Positions 1-12,065 of a stretch of DNA of 64,000 nucleotides are shown here, one piece after another. The stretch is from Dillenia suffruticosa (taxonomy: Eukaryota > Streptophyta > Magnoliopsida > Dilleniales > Dilleniaceae): NCBI GenBank assembly GCA_033439265.1, contig JAVTVX010000010.1:4030001-4094000 (forward strand), in the 5' to 3' direction. A model generated the notes under the pieces. That model searched no databases. It worked only from the letters and a program-made list of their open reading frames with translations, and was not told where the DNA came from. Made by a program: the position numbers and the translations under genes. Numbering within the stretch: the stretch's first letter is position 1; every line of letters begins with the position of its first letter.

Positions 1-670
1 GAGATTTCATTTGCAGCCACTTGGGCCGCCCCTCCGGGTCAAAGACCGCCATTGCCTTGAGCCGAGCTACGGCTGATGCCTCTAAGATTTAAGAAGCCAC
101 AGCTCCATGGCCTCTTAAAATTAAAAAAAGAATTTGAAGCTAGAACGGAAATGGAGTTGTCATTATTTGGAATGCTGAACAATTTGTACTCTATATGTGT
201 ACACACAACCATGTGCTATAATACTTCATATAAGCATTGAAAGAAACTAAAGGTATAAATATATTAACATACATATATATATTTATATAGTAATAAACAT
301 TCTTGAAGCCAAACTTTGATAGTTGGCCATTGATGTACATCACAATTAATAGAATTAGATATTTCTTGTTCTGTCTCTCGGGTTGTCCACATAACTGTTG
401 GTGTTTCTTGTTTCAGTTGCCTTTTGGAGACTCAGGAACACGAACAGTTGAATTTTGGATTATTTATGTTTTATAGTTCTAAACAAACTCGATTGTAAAA
501 ACAAAAAAAATAGAAAACACGTCTATTATTATAATAACTAATTTTGTAACTGCATATAAGTTTCTTTTGGAATAACTCGAAACCGGCATCTTCTGGTTGA
601 TAATGCCGAGAGGGGTCAAGTTGATATTCGACTTAAGATTAGAAATAGGAGCCCTTTTTTCCTTTAGTGG
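1..670. other. AT-rich non-coding stretch
   Basis: I see no supportable gene here. The first 120 bases are more GC-rich than the rest, but their reading frames are short and I recognise no motif. The remainder is ordinary AT-rich plant intergenic sequence. Confidence 0.5.
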
Positions 671-674
671 ACTT

Positions 675-713
<39 letters not shown>

Positions 714-743
714 AGAATAATATAATAATAATAATAATAATAT
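675..743. repeat. GA and AAT microsatellites
   Basis: A (GA)n run broken once by GGA is followed by a run of about seven AAT units. A 14-bp direct repeat, ATATGAAAGTCGAT, lies just beyond it, around 741 and 770. Confidence 0.9.
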
Positions 744-1024
744 GAAAGTCGATCAGTACGAAAAGAATCATATGAAAGTCGATCTTTCTATTGTAGGTAA
801 AGAGAGAGGACTTTCTTTGTCTGTATAAGAAGTTGATAAGGGAAGAAAGTCTCTCCTAAAGCCGTGGCAGCCAGACATCATCAACAGGAAATTAACAAAA
901 CAAATATGGACTTATGATAAGTTTATAAGGATCATTTTATTAAAAAGGAATTTGTTTCTCTAAAGTGTCAGAGCACCAAGAAGTGTCTCAGAGATCAGAA
1001 CCATTGCCCGGTCTTATAGGTATA

Positions 1025-1130
1025 GTAGAGGTTGTTTGAAACACTTCTTGGTGCTCCAACAGGTTAGGTGATAGGTGTAGTAGAGGTTGTTTGAAACACT
1101 TCTTGGTGCTCCAACGGGTTAGGTGATAGG
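1025..1130. repeat. 51-bp direct duplication with an upstream inverted partner
   Basis: Two copies (1025-1075 and 1080-1130) differ at one base within 51 bp. Both contain ACACTTCTTGGTGCTC, whose exact reverse complement lies at 971-986, so either copy could form a 16-bp stem with the upstream arm. There is no coding content. The frame that follows (1123-1413) has no recognisable motif. Confidence 0.85.
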
Positions 1131-1770
1131 AGGAGTTGGGAAACAGATGGTTCTAGACGTGTCAGAGGGTCTGAAACTTGATGTATCCACTCAGTTTCTT
1201 TTTAGTCAACTCCTACCTTTTGGAACTCCTACCTTTTGGAACTCCTTTCCAGCAGAGTTGGAACGGATATGTAATTTTTGCTCTCCTCAATTCCACCACT
1301 CAAGGGTGGTTAGCGGATTGCAGAGACTTCTACGGTCTTTTGGTCCTGATCGCGTAACGTCAGGGATTCGTGGACTTTTTCTAACTCTCGAGTATCTTTC
1401 TGCTATAGATTAATCATTTATCTCTTTCGACGTAACTCGGTCCGACTTAAGGACTTATAAATTGTATCCGACTATATATCTTGGTATGTATTCATTGTCT
1501 TGAAATAAAAGAAAAAATTATGTTACTTGTCGATCTTTTCTTTGAATAGTCATATGACCGTTAGTTGTTTGCTGAGTGTCATTGAGCAAATAACTTATCC
1601 GATAAGATCAGACTGGTAGAGGACGATATTGTTCTTTTGTCCATCATGTAATCTTTGAGTAAGAGAGAAAGTATGCTCAAACAGGTGGTTTTATTCGTTT
1701 GGGAGCTTAATCGAGTGAGAGGGTCATGTATATCTTGTTCAGGAGACTCATCCTTTAATACGTTCGTTCG
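1131..1770. other. Unassigned stretch, possibly the 3' end of the adjacent Tat element
   Basis: No gene is supported. The position, beyond the tandem array downstream of a minus-strand integrase, is where the remaining 3' untranslated region or 3' LTR of the Tat element would be expected. I could not match it to sequence at the other end of the element, so this is inference. Confidence 0.3.
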
Positions 1771-1778
1771 TTAGATAA

Positions 1779-2197
1779 GATGATACTTGCTCATTTCGGA
1801 AGATGGATCCCAATGATACGACTCCATGCGGGAGGATGGGGTGATATTGACCCATTTAAGGAGATAAATTCCAATGATAGGACTTCGTTTGGAATGATAG
1901 ATGACACTGGTCCATTTAGGGGAGATAAATCCCAACGATAGGACTATGTTTGGGAGGATGGGATGATACTGACCCATTCAGAAAAATAGATCCCAACCAC
2001 AGGATTCCATTTAGGAGGACGGGGTGATACTGACCCATTCAGAGAGATAGATCCCAATGATAAGATTTCGTTTAGAAGGGTCGGACGACAGTGACCCGTT
2101 CAGGGAGATCAATAGACTCCGTTCGGGAGGACGGGATGATACTAAACTGTTCAGGGAGATAGATCCCTTATTAGTGATACTTCTTGAGAAGCATGAG
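1779..2197 (-). repeat. ~61-bp tandem array in the 3' untranslated part of the Tat element
   Basis: About six and a half diverged copies of a ~61-bp unit lie head to tail. Recurring words are GATACTGACCCATTCAG, AGATAGATCCCAATGATA and GGGAGGACGGG. One unit is shortened to about 50 bp and the last is partial. The array lies directly downstream of the integrase C-terminus. Tandem repeats between pol and the 3' LTR are a known feature of Tat/Ogre-type elements and can seed satellite DNA. Confidence 0.85.
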
Positions 2198-2269
2198 AGC
2201 AAATCGATTGGTTAGCACAACAAGGTAGGGGTTTGCAAGGGTTTTACTTGACCATTCACATAATCCTTA

Positions 2270-5200
2270 TTGATAATAGACGTGCATGTTCTTAGAGTTC
2301 CACATTCGGGGTATGACCGAGCCATCTAGGTGATCGAGACGATAAGTGTTTGAGCGAACTTCTGAACGTATTCTATAAGGACCTTCCCAATTGGATGCAA
2401 GCTTGCCCACTGGTTGGGGTTGTCTGTGACTTCCACTTTCATGAATACCAAGTCGATCGTTTTGAATATTTTTGTTCTGACCCATCAATTATAGTACCTT
2501 ATTGTCTGCTACTAATAAGTGACCATTTAGACGGATGTGGTTTCTCTTACGCAGGAAGTAGGTTTAGACGTTTGCCTAGTGTAGATTCGTTTTGCCCTCC
2601 CTCATATTGGTTTACCCTTAGTGAATGAACCCTAATCTCGACTGGGATGACTGACTCGTAATCCTATGTTAGGCTAAACGGTGTCTCCCCCATTGCTTGC
2701 CGAGGCATCATTTGATAAGTTCAAATAATATTGTAGAGTTTTTCTACCTACCTGCTTGTAACCTCGTCTATTGCGGCTTTTAGCCCTTATAGGATCGTTC
2801 GATTGGTTATTTTTTTAAGACCATTGGTTTACGGGTAGACGACAGAAGTGAAGCGATGTTGGATTTCCAACCTGTTATAGAAGTCTCGAAAGCTCTTGTT
2901 ATCGAACTGCTTGCTGTTGTCCGTGATTAGAACGTGAGGTATGCCGAACTGGGTGATGATGCATGTTTATACGAAGTGCTATATCTTGTCGGTGGCGATT
3001 TGGACTAATGGTACGATTTCCACCCACTTTGTAAAATAGTCTATGACCATAATTAAGAACTTTCACTATCCGATTGCTAGGGGGAATGGTCCTAAAATGT
3101 CCATTCCCAATTAGGCAAATGGCTACGGATTGGCTATCAGACAGAACTCGGTGGAGGGTTGTCATGGCACCGTCAAGAAGTGCTGACATTTGTCGCATCT
3201 TTTGACATAGTTATCCGCATCGGCTTTCATGGTCGGCCTGTAATACCCTTGCCGAATAGCTTTATTTGCCAAATTTTGGGCGCTTAAATGACTGTCGTAT
3301 AGCTTCTTATGGATTTCTTTGAGGATGTAGTCCCCTTGTTCAGGGTGTCAGACACTTCAGCTATGGATGAGTATAGAACTTTTTGTAGTGATCATCGTTG
3401 ATAATGGCATAATGGGCGGTCTTGCACCTCAACCTATTAGTTTCAGTGAGCTATTCGTCGACAATACCTATTCGAGCTCATCAATGTTGGGGCATGATAG
3501 CCTCTCTATGTAGACAATGCAGCTTGTGGCCACTGAGTTAGAGTTAGCTAATTTCGAAAGCGTATCGACTCGTGCGTTCTCAAACTGAGAGATCTGTTGT
3601 ATGTTTACTTTGTCGAATATATCCACCGCTTAGTGTATTTTGGATAGATACTTTTCCATCACTGGTTCTTTGGTTTTGTAAACCCCATTGATTTGCTTGA
3701 CAGTCAATTGCTTATTGGTGAAGACTTATAGGTTGCGCGCCCGTAATGACATTGAGATCTACAACCCAGTCAGGAGGGTTTCGTATTCAGTCTAGTTGTT
3801 GGTTGCTCAAAAGTCAAAATAGAGGGCATATTCAGTTTTAAAATTATTTGGCCCTACTAAGATGAGTCCGGAACTGCTTCTCGAAAAATTAGACGACCCG
3901 TTGACATGGAGAGTCCACTCGGGCGTGAGAGTTTTTCTTTGTCATTGGCAAGGGTTTGCTTGATTAACGTTAGTAATGTGTACTCAAGGATAAAGTCTGA
4001 GGGTTTGGCCTTTGTTAGTCGGTTTCAGTTGATATTCAATGTCGAACTCGTCTAGTTCGATTTTCTACTTAATGAGTCCACTTGAGATATCCCTCTTCTG
4101 CAAGATCTATTTCATGGGCTGGTTGGTTAGCACCACGATAGTGTGGGCTTGTAAATAAGGTCGAAGATGCCTGACAGTGATTACCAAGGCAAAGCTATCT
4201 TTTCGACGGGTCTGTAGTATATCGACTTTTGTGCGGTAGATTCCTGTCTCACAAGGACAAAACAATGCGCATAGTCAGACATAGAAAGGTAGAGATATAG
4301 TTTTTCACCAGGAAACGGTCAGGAGAGGAGTGGGGGCGACATGAGATACTTTTTAAGTCTTTTCAATATGGCTTAGCACTTAGCCATTCATACAAACTTT
4401 TGAGACTTTTTCAGGGTATCGTAGAAGGATTTATACTCCTTACTTTCGATATGAATTAGTTCAAGTATGTAATCCTACCCGTGATACGTTGCACGTCTTT
4501 TATTGTTCTCCGGATTCGCTTCAATTCCCCGATAGATAATTAGAAAGCCTAAAAATTTCTCAGATGTGATCCCGAAGGTACACTTTGCGAGATTCAATCT
4601 CATGTTGTATTGTTCTAACATCTAGAATATCTCCTCTAGGTCCACGATGTGGTCATCGACATTAGAGCTTTTAACAAATATGTCGTCGACATAGATCTCC
4701 ACGTTTTTACTAAGTTGTTTACTAAAGACCTTGTTGACTAGGCATTGAAAGTTTTTTCTGTCGTTCTTGAGGCTGAGCAACATGACTTTATAACAATAAG
4801 TACCGAACTCCATAATGAAGTTGGTTTTTTTTTCTCATTTTCGGAGACCATACGTATTTGATTGTAACCGGAGTATGTATCCATGAATCTCAAGAGTTGA
4901 TGATCAGACAAATTATCGACTAGCTTGTCGATATTAGGGAGGGGATAGCTATTTTTCGGATATGCCTTATTGAGATATGTGAAGTCTACGCACATCCTTC
5001 ACTTTCCGTTTGCTTTTTTTTACCATTACCACGTTGGCTAACCACTCGAGATATTTTAACTCTCGGATGAACCCTGTCATTAAAAGCTTTCGAACCTTTT
5101 CTTGTATCGTATGTTTGCGTTCTAGTACGAACATTCTTTTCTTTTGCTTGACGGGCTTATCACTAGTGTTTGTAGTTAGTTTGTGAACTATGACCGAAGG

Positions 5201-5650
5201 ATGAATGTATGGAATGTTTTCGGGGGACTACGCAAAGATTTTGGATGGTGTCACAGACAATCCACGATTGCTTTTTGAAATGGCATCGCTAAGCGGGTAC
5301 CGACCTGAACGGTCTCGCTGGATGTATTGGTGATGGGAATCTCGATTACCTCTTCTCTACTAGAGGTTTTGACTATTGTTCAGTGTCATCTCGGAGTTCT
5401 ATAATGTCTATTGCTAAAATTTCCTCTTCTCCTCTTGCTAAGGGGATGGTCAATGGATCGGGGTTACCGTGAAGTATCGTGATCCCCAAGAACATTTTGA
5501 TTTTAACCTTCCTATGTGTAGTGCTCGGTAGTATTTCAAAGTTGTTCAGGCCAGGATGGTCTAGGATCGCGTTGTAGGGGGACTGTAGTTTTACTATGTA
5601 AAAAATGGTTCTAGCAACAGAATAATGAGAAGGGGTTCCTAGTGACATAA
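2270..5650 (-). pseudogene. Tat-type pol polyprotein remnant (PR-RT-RH-IN)
   Basis: Domains on the minus strand, in order. A protease-region segment lies at about 5650-5375, with AYNAILxxPGLN-like sequence (seen as PYNAILDHPGLNN). Reverse transcriptase lies at about 5010-4620: CVDFTYLNKAYPKNSYPLP, then FMDTYSGYNQIRM, then the catalytic motif as IYVDDIFVKS. RNase H-like sequence follows at about 4100-3480. The integrase core is at about 3330-2700, where pieces such as a D-Y-F-x-K-W-V-E stretch are legible across frameshifts. The C-terminus at 2490-2270 reads NWEGPYRIRSEVRSNTYRL followed by an LDG and a W-N motif. These phrases are typical of plant Tat elements. The frame is broken repeatedly, so no functional protein is expected. 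Confidence 0.8.
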
Positions 5651-6000
5651 CGATTGAGATAAGGCCTTCTGGCTAAATACATTCATCAACGAGTCCTCTA
5701 ATGGGCTGATCAGAAGGTTGAAGTTGAGATGAGACGAAATCCATTTACTGAAATGCAACCTAAAAGAGGATGTCATGCTTTGCTCCTTGATCCACAAAGG
5801 TCCTCTTAATGAGGTAAGAGCCAATCCTTGCTATAATAATTAGTTGATCGTTTCGGTAAGTATCATCCCCCGTCAGATCATCATTATCAAAATCAATTGT
5901 TGGTCTCATTCTCTTTGCTGATGTCACAATGGAGAGAAAAAGATAGTAATAGGGGTTAATTAGATCAGGAGATCAAATTGTTTCCCACAGACGGTGCTAA

Positions 6001-6984
6001 TCTATTGAAGGTGAGTTTAACTACACAGATAATATTTCTACTAACTCGAACATGATAACTTTACCATATAGTGATCTCGAAGGATGAGATCTACAAAAAG
6101 ACTATCGAAGGGTATTCCGACGGGAGAGATTTCAACACTTAAGTTAGAAAGCTATTTTTGAAGGGAAAGAAACAGATTGACATCTCTCCAAAGGACCCTG
6201 TATGCTTGTGTGCTTTGTGTAGGTTCAGAGAACTTACCTGAGCAGTAGGCATATTGAAGTTTATATATTTGTCACTTTTAAGAATCGTATGCATGTAGGG
6301 TGATAAAATCTTAATTTTCTTATGAGAGTGTCCAAAGATTTTGGGAGATCGACAATAGGACTTTCAAAAATTATGAAATTTTACCCATTTGAAAAGTTCA
6401 GATTTTTATGGAGATTTTTTTCCTTATCGATTATGGTTGTAGATCTCTTTTTTAGTTTTGTAAGATTCTCACCGTTTTTTTAGGGAAGCGAATATTTTTA
6501 GCAAATTGGGTGGCTTATTTTGGGTGCCGAGGAAGCCTAGGGATCGATTGGTCAAGGTGCCAAACAATCGATTATCACAAATGATAATTGATCGGTTAAT
6601 TCCAACAGAATCTGTTGATGCTTATGGGCTTGATAAGTTTGGACCCGGTACAATTTATGTTATGTACCATCAACTATGATGTTCCATGTGGTTCCTTTAA
6701 AGACATGAAATATGATGAATCAACATGAACAACTCTTTTCCTTTCACAACACATGTTATATTTTTACAAACAATTGATTTTAATGTTTAATTATGAGTTA
6801 GTAAGAGGAAAAATCTTTGGATAATACTCGCTCGCATGGATATATGAAAGTTGGTATGCCACCACTATATCTCTTCCGCTATCCCACAAATTAACTTTGC
6901 CTTTTTTCTTTAAAGAAATTATAATATTTGTATGGTAAACATTCTAATGGAATTTTCACCAAACTTAAGCCAATAAAATATCAG
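6001..6984. other. Unassigned stretch between two gypsy elements
   Basis: No gene is seen. Its left part may be the degraded 5' LTR of the Tat element, because it lies outside the primer-binding-site-like sequence at 5981-6000. No second LTR copy was found to prove this. Confidence 0.35.
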
Positions 6985-7213
6985 AATACACTAATAAAAG
7001 TTCTATAACAAGACTGCAGAGAGTGGAAGAAGAGAATGAGATCAAAAGAGGCATACATACAATGATTTCAGCGACACCCTAAATCAGTTCCTCCCTCTAT
7101 ACTCATCCTAACCAACTTGTCAGATCAATAACAACTTGCCAACTCATCAAATTCTAGATTTAGTAACACTCTATGATGTCTCAGCTCCTCGTTAACATTT
7201 TCTTCAGGCATCA
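6985..7213 (-). repeat. Truncated 3' LTR of the chromovirus
   Basis: This matches the right LTR over about 220 bp with scattered substitutions and ends at a CA/TG boundary next to the polypurine tract. The outer ~120 bp present in the other LTR are missing. Confidence 0.8.
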
Positions 7214-7214
7214 A

Positions 7215-7227
7215 TCCCTTCCTCTTT
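7215..7227 (-). other. Polypurine tract of the chromovirus
   Basis: The minus strand reads AAAGAGGAAGGGA immediately before the LTR start TGATGCCTGAAG. This is the expected priming site for plus-strand DNA synthesis. The related fragment near 25.8 kb has the comparable TGAGGGGAAGGGA. Confidence 0.75.
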
Positions 7228-10200
7228 AGAAGATCCTTGTCCTTAAGGATTAAAAGTAGGATACTTCTGTTTAAGGTCATGCCAATTAACCCATGTAGCA
7301 TCTTTAGGAAAACTATTGCTCCATTGAACCAAGACTTGTGTAACAATAGCATTCCCTCGTTTTACTACCTTTTTGTCCAAGACAGCCATAGGTTCTAGTA
7401 GAAGTTAACCTTGATCATTGATGTCCCTAAGTAATTAAGGTGCCATTGGTTGGCTTCCAATATTCTTTTTGAGCAGGGACACATGAAAGGTAGATAAAGC
7501 TTAGCATCATTAGGTAGCTGTAACTGATATGCTACTTTACCCACCCTAGCTTGAATTGGAAAAGGGCCAAAGTATCTTGGAGATAGTTTCTAACAGTGAT
7601 GAGCTTTCAAGGAGTGCTGTCTATATGGCTAGAGCTTAACATATACCTAGTCCCCAACTAAAAATTCTCTATTAGTTCTTTTTTTTTTCTACCAACTGTT
7701 TCATACGGTTCTGAGTATTGCTGAGGTAATGTTTAAGGTTATGAATGAGACACTCCCTTGTAATTAAACTCCTATTAATTGCTTCTGTATTAGGAAAATC
7801 AGGATGATATGGGTGATGAATATAAGGTTCCTGCCCATACAACACCTAGAAAGGAGTTGTTTTTGTAGTTGTGTGATAGTTAGTATTGTAGCAAAATTCT
7901 GCCAAGGGTAACCATTTCACCCACCCCTTAGGTTTATTGCTAACTATGCATCTTAAGTACTGCTCTGAGCATTTGTTCACTACCTCAAATTGGCCATCAA
8001 TCTGGGGATGATAAGTTGAGGAAAATTCAAATTCACTTGCTGTAATCTGAACAATTCTTTCTAGAAATGATTGAGGAACACCTTGTCTCTATCACCTATA
8101 ATGGTTTTAGGCATTCCATGGAGCTTAAACACTGAATAAATAAAAGCTTGAGCCACTGTCACTGCTAATGGTGGGACAAAGGGATAAATGTGCATATTTG
8201 GACAAAGGGATAAAGTGTGTATATTTACTTAGTCTGTCCACCACAACTAGGATCACATATTTTCTATAAGAATTGGGAAGTCCTTCTATAAAATCCACGG
8301 TTATATCACTCATTCTAAATTAGGAATAGATAAGGGTTGTAGAAGTCGAGGGTGGACATCATTATCTATTTTAAATTATTGGTAGACTTCACATTTTACA
8401 ATGGCCTTAGCAACTTCCAAGTACATGTGCCTCCGGTAAAAGGACTAGCTGAGTTTCTTGTATTAAATTTCTACTCCAGAATGGTCACCAATGGCACTAG
8501 AGTGCCATAATTGAATTAATTTTAGGTGCAATTTAGGTACATTGCCCACCATAACCTTTCCGTTTCTACACAAGTTCCATTTACCCAAGAATAATGTTTA
8601 ATACTTTTCCCATCTTGTAGTTGTGAAAGCAATTTTTGAAATTTATCATTAGTTTGCTAGCTTTGTTGGATTTCAGACATGAGATTTGTGTTAATTGTTG
8701 CCATAGTTTTGATTTATGATACCTCAAGCTCCATAGGTCTCCTAGATTGTGCATCTGCTACCATATTTTCAACTTCTTTATTGTATATTATAGAGAAATC
8801 ATAGCCCAAGAGTTTAACCAATCATTTCTGCTGAGTTGGTATAGAGATTTTTTGCTCTAGAATATACCTTAAACTTTGATGATCTGTCTTACTCACAAAA
8901 TGAGTCCCAATCAATTAAGGCCTCCATTTTTAAACTGTTAATACCATAGCTAATAATTTCTACTCATCAACAGGTATGCCTTGGAGCTAAAGCCTTGTTG
9001 AAAAAGGCCATTGGTTTATTATCTTGTAGTAACACAGTTCCTACTCCACAGTTAGAAGTATCAGTTTCTACCACAAACTTTTTCTTAAAATCTGGTAGTA
9101 TAAGAATTGGAACCATACACAAAGCATCCTTCAATTTTTTAAAAGTAGCTATTGACTCGTTAGTCTAATTGAATCCATGCTTCTTTAATATATCAATGAG
9201 TGGCTTAGCTAAGATCCCATAATGTTGAATGAACTTCCTATTGTAACCTATAAGTCCCAAAAACCGTCTTAGTTCTTTGACAGATTTAGGTTGAGACCAT
9301 TTCTCAATAGCTTTTAATTTTTTAGGCTCAGTTTTAACTCCTGAATAATCAATGATGTGCCATAGATTTTGGATTTGAGTGACAACAAAAGAACATTGGC
9401 TTTGCTTAACTTTCAGTTGGTGTTGCCTCAAAAGACCAAGGACTATTCTTAGGTGCTGTAAGTGCTTTTGTTCATTTTTGTTGTAAATGAGGATGTCATA
9501 AAAAAATACTAACACAAACTGTCTTAAAATGACCTAAACACATCATTCATAAGCTTTTGAAAGATTGAAGGGGTATTAGTTAACCCAAAGGGCATGGTTA
9601 GACACTCATAGTGCCCATCATGAGTTCTGAAAGTAGTTTTTTCTATGTCATCAGTATGCATCCTGACTTGATGTATCCTAATCTCAAGTCAGAAAATATT
9701 TGGGAACCAAATAATTCATCCGGTAACTCCTCAATTATTGGAATGGGGAATGTGTTCTTTATAGTAGTCTCATTATGCTTCCTGTAATCGATGCACATTC
9801 ACCATGAGCAATCCTTTGTCTTCACTAACACCACAGGAGATGAGTAAGGGCTGGTACTAGGTCTAATAGTGTCATTAGAGAATATTTCTTTGATCAACCT
9901 CTCAAGGTTAGTTTTCTAAAAATTGGAATATCTATAGGGTTTCATGTTTATAGGATTCATCCATTCTTTTAAAATAATCCTATGATCACATCTTCTTGAT
10001 GGAGGTAACGCCATCATCTCTCCAAATACATCAGAGCATTCGAACAAGAGTTTTTATAGGAAAGAGTGAAATGGAGTAACATGTTCACTATGCTCAGCTG
10101 TGTTTACCTCTACTAATGAAAGCTATGGTTGAGAATTAATTTCTGGTACCTGCACTTCATCTTCTTGGTTCAGCTAGATTAAACACAACCTTGAAGATTG

Positions 10201-11690
10201 CGCATGAGAATGGATTTTCAGGAGTTTCTGCATCTTAACTTTAATAACTTTTAGCTCAATTGATCCTCTTAGCACCACATTCTTTCCCTTATAGAGAAAC
10301 TCGATCCTAAGGGTTCCAAAATTCCATTTGATGTCGCTTAGCGTTGACAACCACTGAACTCCCATAACTATATCACACTCTTTAACAGGCAGTACCATAA
10401 CTTTTGTGAAAAATTCTTGTCCATGCATTACCTATCTGAATTCAGGACACATGGTGGAAGTTTGAAGTTATCCTCCATCAGCAAGTGCTATTGACATAGC
10501 TCCTACTTCTTATGTTTTTAATACATACTTAGTCACCATATTAGGATTGATGAAATTATTGGAACTTCCTCCTTCCAGTAGTATACAAAAATTCACTCCT
10601 CCCTATATGACCCTGTACCCTCATGGTGTGAAAATTGGGAAGTGCAATATAAGACATTGCATGCACTAATATATGAGCATTGATAGCCTCTTTGTCTAAC
10701 TCAACGGCATTGTCTCTTGCTCCCTCTTGTTCATCATCATCCTCTAGCCACATTTCCAACCTGTACAACTATTTCCTTTGACATTTGTGGCTAATTTCAT
10801 ACTTTTCATTATACTAGAAACATAATCCTTTCTTCCTCTTCTCATCCAATTCTGTTGATGTAAGGGTTCTGAAGGGTTTCCTAAAGGGCCCTTGCGGGAC
10901 TGGCTTTGGTAGGGGTAGAATTACAAAAATATCCTTAGTTGGAAGTTTGCTACTTTCATAGCAGTTACTGCCTTCCCTTGAGTTCTCCTCCAGTTTTTCC
11001 AAGTTGCTAAAAGCTTTCTCTCCTCCAATTTAGCTAACTCCACAACAAAGGATAAGGTTTTAGGCATAAACATCTTTACAGTAATATGAATTTTCTCTTT
11101 CAGCCCACTCAAAAAATAACTTACAGCATATGATTCAGGCAATTCCATCCGATTAAGTAGTTCCTCAAATTTTTCTTGATACTCACCTACTGTTCCCTTT
11201 TGTTTTAGACTTATCAATTCTCCCACTGGATTATCATGCATTGTATCCTAAATCTAGCAGTCAAGTTCCTCACATATTCTTCCCATTTAGGTCATTCATG
11301 AGTAAATCAAGATTTCACGAATACCTGATGCCACTGAAGGGCTCTTCCTTCTAGATGCATAGCTACCAACTTTACCTTCAATTCGGGGGCGTTTTATCAA
11401 CTTTAAAGAATTGTTCACACTTGTAAAACCAACCATGAAACCTAGGAAATTCAAACCTGGAGAGCTTGGTAGCAAATGAATATCTGGATCCACTAACTCC
11501 TGGAGGATTCTGTCCCTATCCTGATTGGTGTAGAGAATTATTGATACTTCATGAGTGGTTTTCTAAAACAAAAGATCTAAGAGCATCCATTTCTCTGTTG
11601 AGAGCCTCTTTATGCTCCTTAAACAAAGTTTTCATCGTTTCTTATAACTTTTTGTTTAGATCTTGAGATCAAGTTCCCTCTGCCATCATG
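7228..11690 (-). pseudogene. Chromovirus gag-pol polyprotein remnant with C-terminal chromodomain
   Basis: Minus strand, 5' to 3'. Gag sequence is at about 11690-10900, including LISLKQKGTVGEYQEKFEEL and YFLSGLKEKI. A damaged CCHC knuckle at about 10830-10750 keeps the first Cys and an HKC, but the second Cys is lost next to a stop. The protease region is at about 10430-10170 (CDIVMGVQWLSTLSDIKW). RT is at about 9990-9170, with the catalytic motif altered to FFYDILIYN and the thumb and RNase H junction LRRFLGLIGYNRKFIQHYG. The integrase is at about 8700-7800 ([29 protein letters not shown]). At 7385-7235 lies a chromodomain: VLVQWSNSFPKDATWVNW, then DLKQKYPTF. Multiple stops and frameshifts make it inactive. 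Confidence 0.85.
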
Positions 11691-11704
11691 GTGATCCTTA
11701 CCTA

Positions 11705-11716
11705 GCTCTGATACTA
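11705..11716 (-). other. Primer-binding site (initiator Met tRNA type)
   Basis: The minus strand reads TAGTATCAGAGC, one base from TGGTATCAGAGC, the usual plant site complementary to the 3' end of initiator tRNA-Met. It lies two bases inside the 5' LTR end. Confidence 0.85.
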
Positions 11717-11718
11717 AT

Positions 11719-12065
11719 TGATGCAATGGAAAGATGATCCCAATGTTAATTCTAAGTAGGATTAAGGATGAGTATGGAAAAACTAAATTAGACTTAGAAT
11801 CAAGTAGGAATTTCCATTAATGAGTATAGGAAAGTTCAATGTTAGCAAGATACACTAATAGAAGTTCTATAACAAGAATGTAGAGAGGGGAAGAAAAGAA
11901 TGAGATCAAAAGTTAACAAGAAAGACACACATACAATGACTTTAGTCATACTCTAAATTAGTTCCTCCCTTTGCATTCATCCTAATTATCTTGCTAGCTC
12001 ATCAAATTCTAGATTCAGTAACACTCTATGACGTCTCAGCTCCTTACCGTTTTCTTCATGTATCA
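11719..12065 (-). repeat. 5' LTR of the chromovirus
   Basis: A 347-bp LTR which on the plus strand runs from TGATGCAATGG to CATGTATCA. The inner boundary is fixed by the primer-binding site and the outer one by the match to the 3' LTR boundary at 7213. Confidence 0.8.

Larger units (their letters stand above)
1779..6000 (-). mobile_element. Tat-lineage Ty3/gypsy retrotransposon remnant
   Basis: The minus strand reads protease, reverse transcriptase, RNase H and integrase from 5650 down to 2270, followed by a tandem array (1779-2197). At the other end, 5981-6000 reads on the minus strand as TTAGCACCGTCTGTGGGAAA, close to the sequence at the primer-binding site and leader of many plant Tat elements. 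No gag is recognisable between that site and the protease, so gag appears deleted. LTR pairs could not be defined by eye. Many stops and frameshifts show an old, inactive copy. Confidence 0.75.
6985..12065 (-). mobile_element. Chromodomain Ty3/gypsy retrotransposon (chromovirus), degraded
   Basis: The element is bounded by direct repeats in the same orientation. The 5' LTR is at 11719-12065 and a shortened 3' LTR at 6985-7213; their shared part runs from ACACTAATA to GTCTCAGCTCCT. On the minus strand the order is LTR, primer-binding site (11716-11705), gag, protease, RT, integrase, chromodomain, polypurine tract (7227-7215), LTR. The left LTR has lost its outer part, so the target duplication cannot be checked. 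A related fragment occurs at 25434-26225. Confidence 0.85.

Noticed and set aside
1123..1413. 96-codon frame on the plus strand
   Set aside because: No motif, and adjacent to repeat structure. It may lie in an LTR or UTR of the Tat element.
2899..3198. 99-codon minus frame
   Set aside because: It is an alternative frame over the integrase region. The integrase reading in another frame explains the sequence better.
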